The notes under the pieces are model-generated. The model was not told where the DNA came from. It worked only from the letters and a program-made list of their open reading frames with translations, and did no database searches. This document shows, piece by piece, positions 1-7,225 of a stretch of 17,513 nucleotides of DNA (position 1 is its first letter; every line of letters begins with the position of its first letter). Origin of the DNA: CAZSAT01 sp964604675 (GTDB taxonomy: Bacteria; Myxococcota_A; UBA796; CAJQPC01); NCBI GenBank assembly GCA_964604675.1, contig CAZSAT010000142.1:1-17513 (forward strand). Reading direction: 5' to 3'. Made by a program: the position numbers and the translations under genes.

Positions 1-1153
<1,153 letters not shown>

Positions 1154-1299
1154 CGCGTGGAGCTCCTCTCGATGGTTCGCCGCCGCCTACCATTCTAAGA
1201 CTCCGGCGCGCGGTCCGCTCGCCACCAGTCCCGTCGAGAGTGCGGCCCGGTGCGGCGAGCGATCGGTCCGGTTAGCCCGGCACACCCCCGGAGTGACCC
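1154..1299. promoter_or_regulatory. Divergent intergenic region with possible promoters
   Basis: These 146 bp separate two divergent genes and must hold both promoters or their leaders. On the minus strand TAGAAT (1197-1192), about 39 nt before the ATG at 1153, is a plausible -10 element, but I see no good -35 at the usual spacing. An 8-bp inverted repeat, cgctcgcc (1216-1223) with ggcgagcg (1254-1261), and a direct repeat of cggtccg (1211-1217 and 1264-1270) could be regulator sites. In DNA this GC-rich they could also arise by chance. Confidence 0.35.
1289..1293 (+). promoter_or_regulatory. Ribosome binding site deciding a TTG start
   Basis: CGGAG lies 6 nt before the TTG at 1300. The next in-frame ATG lies beyond the lipobox cysteine, and the GTG at 1293 is in another frame. 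The lipoprotein signal is therefore complete only if translation begins at the TTG. Confidence 0.55.
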
Positions 1300-2454
1300 T
1301 TGCGCACCTTGATTCCGCTCCTGCTGACCGCGCTCTTCGCCTGCGACATGACGCCGCCCACCGTCGAGGGTCGGGACATCGACGACGCGGTGGCCATGGG
1401 CAAGCTCAAGACCGTCTGCAAGGGCCTCGAGATGAAGGACGACGAGGTCCGGCGCTATGCCGCGAGCCGCCTCGAGGAGGTCACCGACCCCGATGCGGCG
1501 GCCTGTGTGTGCGAGTGGGCCGTCGATGATCAGGGCCGCTGGGACGAGGCGATCCTGAAGGGCCTGACCGGCTCGGAGCGCGACGACATGGTGGGCTGCT
1601 TCGTGAGCGTGCTCGACGATCCCACCGCGGAGCGCAGCCTCGAGCTGGTGGTCGCGCTCTCCGACACCCGGGCGCCGAGCGTCTCGCCGAAGTTCCAGGC
1701 ACTCGCCAAGGACACGTCCCGCGACTCCGCGCTGCGCGCTCGCGCCCTGGCGTACTTCCAGGGCAACACCGATGCCGCCACGCTCGAGCTGCTCCGCGGC
1801 CTGCTCACCGACGACGGCGACGCCACGGTGCGCGCGGCTGCCGCCGAAGCCCTGGTCGGCCAGAAGGGCGACGACGAGCGCGCGGCGCTCCTCGCTGCGG
1901 CCAAGGGCGACGCCGACGGCGTGGTGCGCGCCGCGGCGCTGAAGGCCGTCAAGCGCGCCGGCGGCGAAGAGGCCGACGCGATGGTGTGCGACGCCATGAT
2001 GAACGACGACTCCCCCGCCGTCCGCACCGCGGCGATCCTCTCGTTGAAGGGCACCAGGCGCGAGCCGATCGTGGCGTGCCTGAAGGATCGGGCCTTCGCC
2101 GAGGAAGAGGACGACGGGGTGCGGGAGAGCCTGCTGAAGGTGCTCGAGTCGAGCCCCACCGACGCGGCGGCCGCCGTGCTCTGCGACGCCATCCCCTTCT
2201 TCGTGAAGACCTACGTGGACAAGCAGCACCCCACCGACATGACCGGTGCCGACATCATCACCGCCCAGAACGACCGGGACTGGGAGCGCAGCTACGAGTG
2301 CGTGCAGAAGGCCCTTCGGTCCCGTGGTGCGTACACGTGCAAGGGTAGCCAGTACGTCGGCGCCTGGTTCCGAGAGCTCGGCGGCGAGGCCTACGTGCCC
2401 AAGTGCCCCGGCGACGAGGACCTCGGCGGCGGCGGCGAAGTCAGCTTCGAGTAG
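1300..2454 (+). CDS. HEAT-repeat lipoprotein
   Basis: A 384-residue protein starting at TTG. The N-terminus MRTLIPLLLTALFAC is a short lipoprotein signal with Cys15 as the lipidation site. The next residue is Asp, which in E. coli would hold the protein in the inner membrane; this rule may not apply here. From about residue 45 to 300 there are paired amphipathic helices typical of HEAT/PBS-lyase repeats. Clear examples are DDEVRRYAASRLEEV, DATVRAAAAEALVG, DGVVRAAALKAVKRAG and SPAVRTAAILSLKG. The C-terminal 90 residues contain several cysteines and may form a disulfide-braced cap. HEAT solenoids bind other proteins and no catalytic motif is visible. This is the first gene of a seven-gene operon that includes an outer-membrane receptor, so a scaffolding role at the envelope is the reasonable inference. 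Confidence 0.85.
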   Translation: MRTLIPLLLTALFACDMTPPTVEGRDIDDAVAMGKLKTVCKGLEMKDDEVRRYAASRLEEVTDPDAAACVCEWAVDDQGRWDEAILKGLTGSERDDMVGCFVSVLDDPTAERSLELVVALSDTRAPSVSPKFQALAKDTSRDSALRARALAYFQGNTDAATLELLRGLLTDDGDATVRAAAAEALVGQKGDDERAALLAAAKGDADGVVRAAALKAVKRAGGEEADAMVCDAMMNDDSPAVRTAAILSLKGTRREPIVACLKDRAFAEEEDDGVRESLLKVLESSPTDAAAAVLCDAIPFFVKTYVDKQHPTDMTGADIITAQNDRDWERSYECVQKALRSRGAYTCKGSQYVGAWFRELGGEAYVPKCPGDEDLGGGGEVSFE

Positions 2455-2458
2455 ACAC

Positions 2459-2463
2459 AGGAG
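2459..2463 (+). promoter_or_regulatory. Ribosome binding site selecting GTG 2469
   Basis: AGGAG sits 5 nt before the GTG at 2469. The same frame is open further upstream, but there it would encode a run of arginines overlapping the previous gene. The site argues for the shorter protein. Confidence 0.65.
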
Positions 2464-2468
2464 ACGAT

Positions 2469-2912
2469 GTGGGTGCACTGAGTGACGCCATCCAGGACAT
2501 GGAGAAGCGCCGCGCCGTCGTGGACGACGGTGTGAAGGCGATCGAAGCCGAGGTCGCTTCAAAGCGCGGCATGACCGGACTTGCCGTCAAGGGCGCGTTC
2601 AAGGTGGTGCGCGGGATCAAGCCGGGCTTCATCGGACAGGCCCTCGATCATCTGTTGGACGACTTCACGGCGCGCGTGGACCCCTTCCACGCCGCGTGGG
2701 TGAGCTCCGGCTCGGGCACCTGCGAGCAGTACTTCATCGCCCACAAGGCGGAGATCGCCGAAGCACTCCTCGGGGTGACCGACGAGCGAGCGAAGCGTGC
2801 CAAGAACCGGGCGCTCGTGAAGACCTACCAGAAGCTCCGGCCGCAGGGTGTCCAACACGTGACCGAGGCGATGCCGCGCGTCGGTGCGCTCGTCGCGAAG
2901 CACACCGCGTAG
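2469..2912 (+). CDS. Conserved protein of unknown function (possibly DUF6918-like)
   Basis: A 147-residue protein beginning MGALSDAIQDMEKRRAVV. It has no signal peptide or membrane span, so it is probably cytoplasmic and would be the only such protein in this operon. It appears entirely helical, with a central segment GLAVKGAFKVVRGIKPGFI, then ALDHLLDDF and a C-terminal motif VTEAMPRVGALVAKH. From memory it resembles a bacterial family of about 140 residues with no known function (I believe DUF6918), in which the pattern K-x-x-x-P-G-x-x-x-x-A-x-x-x-L and the ending A-x-P-R-x-G-x-L-V are conserved. It starts 14 nt after the HEAT lipoprotein gene and ends 5 nt before the receptor gene, so it is co-transcribed with both. 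I cannot assign a reaction or partner. Confidence 0.75.
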   Translation: MGALSDAIQDMEKRRAVVDDGVKAIEAEVASKRGMTGLAVKGAFKVVRGIKPGFIGQALDHLLDDFTARVDPFHAAWVSSGSGTCEQYFIAHKAEIAEALLGVTDERAKRAKNRALVKTYQKLRPQGVQHVTEAMPRVGALVAKHTA

Positions 2913-2917
2913 CCCTG

Positions 2918-5155
2918 GTGATCGGCCCTGCGATCGCACTGGTCACGGCGGCCTTGGCGGCCCCAGGCACGCTCGGCGGCGTGGTCAGCGGGCTCGACAC
3001 CGGCGCGCCCGTCGCAGGGGCCGAGATCATCGTCTACGACGAGCTCGGCGATGCGTACACCGAGCTCTCCGCGGACGCGATGGGTGTGTTCGGCGTGGAG
3101 CTCCCGGAGGGCACCTGGCTGGTCAGCGTGTGGGCGCCGGGCTTCGACCGGATCGCCTACGAAGAGACCGTGGCCGACGACACGCTCGTGGAGGTGCGCT
3201 ACAAGCTGAGGCCCGCCACGGAAGGGCTGGTCATCACCGCGTCCCGCGAGCGTGAGGAGGTGAGCCGGACCGTGATCACCACCGACGAGCTGAAGTCGGT
3301 GCCCGGGACGCTGGGCGATCCGGTGCGCGCGCTGCAGTCCCTGCCGGGCGTCGCGCGGCCCTCGGCGGTGGAGGGTGACATCGTGGTGCGCGGCGCCGAA
3401 GCCTCGAACACCGGCTACCGCGTCGATGGCATGCGGGTGCCCTACATGTTCCACCTGCTGGCCGGACGGAGCGTGATCAACCCGGCCTTCATCGACGACG
3501 TGGAGTTCTTTCCTGGCGGCATGCCGCCGCGCTTCGGTGAGTCCTTGCAGGCCACGGTCAACATCCGCACCAACCAGGAGCAGACCGACGTGTTCCGCGG
3601 CCGCGTCACGCTCGACGTGCTCGACGGCAGCTTCGGCTTCGAGTCGCCCCTCGGCGAACGGGCCACGATCTCCGCCGGTGGCCGCTACTCCTGGGTGAGC
3701 GTGTTCTTCCAGGCGCAAGCCGGGGCCCAGGACGGCGACCGGAGCGACACCGTGCTCCCCAAGTACGGCGACGGCTTCGTGGACCTGCACCTGCAGCTCA
3801 ACGCCGAACACGCGCTCTCCTGGACGACCTTCGGCTCCCGCGACGCCTTCATCTTCCGCCAGGCGCGCGCTCCCGAGTCCGACGAGACCCTTCCCTTCGA
3901 TCCCACGTTCTACGTCGACAGCTACTTCGTGCGCAGCCGGTTGCGCTGGGACTTCGACGGCGACAACGCCGAGCACGCCACCTGGATCTCCTACGGGCCG
4001 GATCAACAGCAGAACCTGCTCACCGCGGACTTCAGCTTCGGCGAAGGCCCCGTGCAGGGCCGGGTGCAGGGCACCGACCTGGTGTTCCGCCACGACCACA
4101 CCAGGCGCCCGGGCGACCGCCTCACCGTGAACTTCGGCACCCAGTTCGCGCAGCGCCCCGTCTACGCCGAGGACTACTCCGACGTCTACGAGGGGCCCGC
4201 CAACCCGGTCATCTACACCACCGACGAGCAGGTGACGGCTTCAGCATGGACCGAGCTCCGGATCCGGGCTGGCGCGTGGCAGGTGGCGCCAGGCCTGCGC
4301 ACCCAGGCGTACCTGTGGAAGGGCCAGCGGGACCTCGAACCCGAACCGCGACTGTCGCTCCGCCGCACCCTCTCGGAGAGCTGGACGGCCAAGGCCTTCG
4401 TGGGTCGCTTCACCCAGATCCCGCCGCTCGAGCGCTACGCGGCGGGCATGGGCAATCCCACCCTCGAGCTCCAGACCTCCGCGCAGAGCCTGATCGGGCT
4501 GGAGGGCCAGATCGGGTCGGGCTTCTTCGTGGACAGCTCCCTCTACTACACGGACATGTTCACGATCGTGGTCGAGCAGCTCGAGGTCGACGTCCAGTCC
4601 GACGGCACCGAGTCGAAGGAGGTCCTGGTCCCGGTGTTCGGAAACGCCGAGGGCTACGCCTTCGGGTGGGAAGGCCTCGTGCGGCTGTACCCGGAGAACC
4701 TGCCGGTCTTCGGCTGGGTCAGCCTGACCCTCGGCCGCACCGTGCGCACCCTGGACGGCGTCACCTACTTCGGCGACAAGGATCAACCCCTCGGCCTGAC
4801 CGTGCTCGCAGCGTGGGACACGCCGATCGGGTTGCAGATCTCGGGGCGGTACCGCTTCACGTCTGGCCACCCCTTCACGCCGTACTCGGGCGTCTACAAC
4901 CCGGAAGCGCAGGTCTACGAACCTCTCCCCGGCTTGCACAACTCCGACCGCTTCCCAGACTTCCAGCAGCTCGACCTGCGCGTGCAGAAGAGCTGGCTGG
5001 GTCGACGCATCTTCTGGACCGTGTTCCTCGACGTGCTCAACGCCACGAACGCGAAGAACGCCTTCGCCGCGAGCTATGACTACGACTACGAAGAGCTGGT
5101 GCCCGTGTTCTACGTGCCGGTCCTTCCCATCCTCGGCATGGAGGCGGAGTTCTGA
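2918..5155 (+). CDS. TonB-dependent outer-membrane receptor with carboxypeptidase-regulatory-like N-domain
   Basis: About 745 residues from the GTG at 2918. The start is uncertain because there is no strong ribosome site, but it gives a signal peptide ending near ALAA-P. Residues ~19-98 form a carboxypeptidase-regulatory-like beta-sandwich (GGVVSGLDTGAPVAGAEI). A TonB-box-like VITASRE follows at ~105-111. The plug is ~112-215, with DPVRALQSLPGV, DIVVRGAEASNTGYRVDGMRVP and FFPGGMPPRFGE. The rest is a 22-strand-type barrel ending in Phe, the usual outer-membrane assembly signal. Such receptors import ligands using TonB-ExbB-ExbD energy. No ligand is evident and no ExbB or ExbD gene is in the window. 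The gene lies between an unknown cytoplasmic protein and two lipoproteins, with its stop overlapping the next start by one base (TGATG). Confidence 0.93.
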   Translation: MIGPAIALVTAALAAPGTLGGVVSGLDTGAPVAGAEIIVYDELGDAYTELSADAMGVFGVELPEGTWLVSVWAPGFDRIAYEETVADDTLVEVRYKLRPATEGLVITASREREEVSRTVITTDELKSVPGTLGDPVRALQSLPGVARPSAVEGDIVVRGAEASNTGYRVDGMRVPYMFHLLAGRSVINPAFIDDVEFFPGGMPPRFGESLQATVNIRTNQEQTDVFRGRVTLDVLDGSFGFESPLGERATISAGGRYSWVSVFFQAQAGAQDGDRSDTVLPKYGDGFVDLHLQLNAEHALSWTTFGSRDAFIFRQARAPESDETLPFDPTFYVDSYFVRSRLRWDFDGDNAEHATWISYGPDQQQNLLTADFSFGEGPVQGRVQGTDLVFRHDHTRRPGDRLTVNFGTQFAQRPVYAEDYSDVYEGPANPVIYTTDEQVTASAWTELRIRAGAWQVAPGLRTQAYLWKGQRDLEPEPRLSLRRTLSESWTAKAFVGRFTQIPPLERYAAGMGNPTLELQTSAQSLIGLEGQIGSGFFVDSSLYYTDMFTIVVEQLEVDVQSDGTESKEVLVPVFGNAEGYAFGWEGLVRLYPENLPVFGWVSLTLGRTVRTLDGVTYFGDKDQPLGLTVLAAWDTPIGLQISGRYRFTSGHPFTPYSGVYNPEAQVYEPLPGLHNSDRFPDFQQLDLRVQKSWLGRRIFWTVFLDVLNATNAKNAFAASYDYDYEELVPVFYVPVLPILGMEAEF

Positions 5156-6039
5156 TGCGACGCCTCGCCCTCGCCGCCGCGCTCTTGCCCCTGATGACCA
5201 GCGGCTGCCTGCTCAACGACTGGTCGGAGGATGCCCTCGTCGAGGGCGCCCTTCGGTACCGGATCAAGACGCTGCGCATCCTCGGCATCCGGGTCGACCC
5301 GCCCGTGCTTGCGCCCGGGGTCAGCGTCACCCTGGATGCCTTGCTCGTGTCCCCCAAGGGCGAGGCGGAGGCGGGCACCTGGCGAACGTGTGGCCTCTCG
5401 AGCGACGAGCCGGCGGTCATCCAGAGCCTCAACTGCTTCGAGAGCGGGCAGGACGTGACCGAGCTCGGGTCGGGCTCGCTGCCGCTGAGCTACTCGGTGC
5501 CCCAGCTGGACGTGGAGGTGAGCTGCGGACCACAGGGCGGCGACACGGGGATCAGCGTGCACGAGTGCGCCCACGAGGTCCCGCTGATGCTCAGCTCCAA
5601 CTTCGCCGACGAAGACGCGCGCGCCGTGAGCCACGTCTCGTGGGCCACCGAGCCGTGGCCCAGCGGGCAGGCCATGCCGGAGTCGGCCGACAGCATCGGG
5701 CGCAGCTTCTACTTCACCGACGTGGTCAAGCCCGGCCAGGAGGTGGAGATCCAGTACCGCCTCCGGGGCGACGTGCGCGGCGGCTTGTTCCGGTGGTACG
5801 TCGACCGCGGCACGCTCGGCGAGACCGGGCTCACGGTGGCCCAGAGCTGGACACCTCCCGCGAGCGCCGGACAGAAGGGCGTGACCACCACCTTCAACAC
5901 GTGGACGCCGCCCGACGACAGCTCCGGCCAGGAGCTGCGCATCTACGTGGTGTGGGACGGCGGTGCCTGGGCGGAGGCGTCGGCCCTCGCCACAGCGCCC
6001 GACATGGTGTGGGACCTCCGCACGGTGACGGTCCAATGA
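5155..6039 (+). CDS. Envelope lipoprotein linked to the TonB receptor
   Basis: A 294-residue protein with the signal MRRLALAAALLPLMTSGC, where Cys18 is the predicted lipidation site, followed by Leu (outer-membrane type by the E. coli rule). The mature part is beta-rich and begins with a segment ILGIRVDPPVLAPGVSVTLDALLV. I recognise this type of opening from myxobacterial lipoproteins with an N-terminal Ig-like strand pattern. A Cys-rich middle region (TCGLSS, NCFES, SCGPQG, HECAHEV) suggests disulfides. The C-terminal part (EVEIQYRLRGDVRGGLFRWYVDRG, then TWTPPDDSSGQELRIYVVWDGG) looks like a second Ig-like domain. The start overlaps the receptor stop by 1 nt and the gene ends in an ATGA overlap with the next gene. 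It may be a surface or periplasmic partner of the receptor. No enzyme motif is visible. Confidence 0.85.
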   Translation: MRRLALAAALLPLMTSGCLLNDWSEDALVEGALRYRIKTLRILGIRVDPPVLAPGVSVTLDALLVSPKGEAEAGTWRTCGLSSDEPAVIQSLNCFESGQDVTELGSGSLPLSYSVPQLDVEVSCGPQGGDTGISVHECAHEVPLMLSSNFADEDARAVSHVSWATEPWPSGQAMPESADSIGRSFYFTDVVKPGQEVEIQYRLRGDVRGGLFRWYVDRGTLGETGLTVAQSWTPPASAGQKGVTTTFNTWTPPDDSSGQELRIYVVWDGGAWAEASALATAPDMVWDLRTVTVQ

Positions 6040-6428
6040 CCGGCCTCGCGCTGCTGCTGGCCTGCGAAGGCACCGGCAACCTGCCCCCGATCTTCACCGC
6101 TGTGAACGGCCGCGAGGTCTTCACCGAGCTCGGCCAGGCCACCATCGACGGCGTGTTCGAGGTCGAGCCCGGTGGGAAGCTCCGGCTCGAGATCGACGCC
6201 TACGATCCAGACGGCGACACGGTGTGGCTGGCCTTTCCCATGCGCCCACCGGGCCTGAGCTACGAAGCCCGCGCCCCCGAGGGTGTCTGGGAGGTGCCCG
6301 AAGACTACTGGGCGACGGAGCTCACGCTCTACGTGCTGGCCCTCGACACCAAGGACCACGCGCAGGCCGCCACCGAGCTGCTCGCGCTGCAGATCGATCT
6401 GAAGCCAGGCCCGAACGGCGCGCGGTAG
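6036..6428 (+). CDS. Small lipoprotein with Ig/cadherin-like domain
   Basis: A 130-residue protein. MTGLALLLAC is a minimal lipoprotein signal with Cys10, followed by Glu. The mature domain of about 115 residues contains GGKLRLEIDAYDPDGDTVWLAF. The phrase D-x-D-P-D-G-D-x-V is typical of cadherin-like and other Ig-fold repeats, where it often binds calcium. The C-terminal strand ELTLYVLALDTKDHAQAATELLALQI fits the same fold. The start overlaps the stop of the preceding lipoprotein gene (ATGA), which implies translational coupling and a fixed ratio of the two products. It could be an accessory subunit for the preceding lipoprotein or the receptor; this rests on position only. Confidence 0.82.
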   Translation: MTGLALLLACEGTGNLPPIFTAVNGREVFTELGQATIDGVFEVEPGGKLRLEIDAYDPDGDTVWLAFPMRPPGLSYEARAPEGVWEVPEDYWATELTLYVLALDTKDHAQAATELLALQIDLKPGPNGAR

Positions 6429-6437
6429 ACTCGCCTG

Positions 6438-6584
6438 ATGCCGCTCAAGCTCGTGAAGGTGCCGCTGAAGCTGGTCAAGAAGGCCGCCCAGGCCGTGCGC
6501 GACGGTGGGCGTGACCAACCCGCGCCCAAGCGCCGACAGCACAAGGAACCCCGGGGGCAGCGCCCGGACAGCGACAAGGCGTGA
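6438..6584 (+). CDS. 48-residue basic peptide, coupled to LysM gene
   Basis: A short frame starting at the ATG at 6438, 9 nt after the preceding stop, and ending in a GTGA overlap with the LysM gene at 6581. The N-terminal 20 residues carry an internal duplication, MPLKLVKV then PLKLVKKAA, forming a lysine-rich amphipathic helix. The rest is hydrophilic and strongly basic (PKRRQHKEPRGQRPDSDKA). It has no signal peptide or full membrane span. There is no clear ribosome binding site, so it may depend on coupling to the gene before. It fills exactly the space between two real genes and has 4-nt coupling, which supports it as real. It could bind membrane or nucleic acid, or act as a coupling leader. 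I know no homologue. Confidence 0.55.
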   Translation: MPLKLVKVPLKLVKKAAQAVRDGGRDQPAPKRRQHKEPRGQRPDSDKA

Positions 6585-7213
6585 GGCGAGTGCTCGCGGC
6601 GGCCTCCGCGGTGGCGGTGGTCGGTGCCATCGCCTGGTTCACCCACCGAGCACCGACCACCGACCACGTGGTCGTCGCCGGCGACACCTTGTCGAAGCTC
6701 GCCACCACCTACGGCGTGACGGTCGAGGACCTGCGGACGTGGAACGGTCTGAGCGGTGACCTCATCGTGGTCGGCCAGGTGCTCGTGGTCGGCCGAGAGG
6801 CGCCCGCTGAGCGCACCGCACCCGCCGTCCCTGCGCCGCGCGCGTCGACCGGGGACGCTGCACCGCACAAGCCCGACAGCCTCGAGATGCCGGTTCCGGA
6901 GGCCTGCATTCCCTTCGATCCGTCGCTGGGCGATCAGGACATCGTGTCGCCCGACGGCCTGGAGCCGCACGTGTTGAGCGCCTCGCTGGAAGCGGTGCTC
7001 CCCGCCGCGCTCGAGCGGTGCTCGGGACCGCCGGGACCCTTCGCCTACCGCTACGCCTTGACCGTGGGCTGCGACGGTGTGGTCGCCAGCGTCGACGGTG
7101 GTGACGACGAGCTCGGGGCCTGCATCGCCGACGTGCTGCGCTACGCAGACTTTCCAGCGCACGACATCGCTGGAGGCATGCGCTTCGACTACCCGGTGAG
7201 CGGCGAACTCTGA
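6581..7213 (+). CDS. Membrane-anchored LysM protein with TonB/AgmX-PglI-like C-terminal domain
   Basis: A 210-residue protein from the GTG at 6581. Residues 5-20 form a membrane anchor (VLAAASAVAVVGAIAW) without an obvious cleavage site. Residues 29-71 are a LysM domain (HVVVAGDTLSKLATTYGV, then WNGLSGDLIVVGQVLVV), which binds peptidoglycan. Residues ~73-105 are a Pro/Ala-rich linker. The C-terminal ~80 residues (AYRYALTVGCDGVV, LGACIADVLRYADFPA, GGMRFDYPVS) match from memory the AgmX/PglI C-terminal domain of myxobacteria, which is related to the TonB C-terminus. Four cysteines (109, 147, 164, 181) could form disulfides. This is the last gene of the receptor operon, with its stop inside a hairpin. 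The layout of anchor, wall binding, linker and TonB-like tail suggests a transducer or tether for the receptor (inference). Confidence 0.85.
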   Translation: MRRVLAAASAVAVVGAIAWFTHRAPTTDHVVVAGDTLSKLATTYGVTVEDLRTWNGLSGDLIVVGQVLVVGREAPAERTAPAVPAPRASTGDAAPHKPDSLEMPVPEACIPFDPSLGDQDIVSPDGLEPHVLSASLEAVLPAALERCSGPPGPFAYRYALTVGCDGVVASVDGGDDELGACIADVLRYADFPAHDIAGGMRFDYPVSGEL

Positions 7214-7225
7214 GGCCGCTTCACC
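7195..7225. terminator. Possible bidirectional terminator hairpin at convergent gene ends
   Basis: The segment agcggc (7199-7204) pairs perfectly with gccgct (7215-7220) around a 10-nt loop. After a one-base bulge at 7221 the stem extends with ggtg (7195-7198) against cacc (7222-7225). The loop holds most of the plus-strand stop codon (7211-7213), and the right arm reaches the minus-strand stop (7223-7221). No T-run follows on either strand, so this is not a textbook intrinsic terminator. Confidence 0.4.

Noticed and set aside
1195..2562. Long minus-strand open frame of 455 codons
   Set aside because: It lies opposite the HEAT lipoprotein and the start of the next gene, with no recognisable domain and biased composition.
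2825..4099. Minus-strand frame of 424 codons within the receptor gene
   Set aside because: It is a shadow of the receptor plug and barrel coding sequence, His/Val/Glu-rich without motifs.
1300..7213. Novel defence or toxin-antitoxin system
   Set aside because: No nuclease, helicase, toxin or sensor domain is visible. Lipoprotein signals, a receptor barrel and LysM point to an envelope function.
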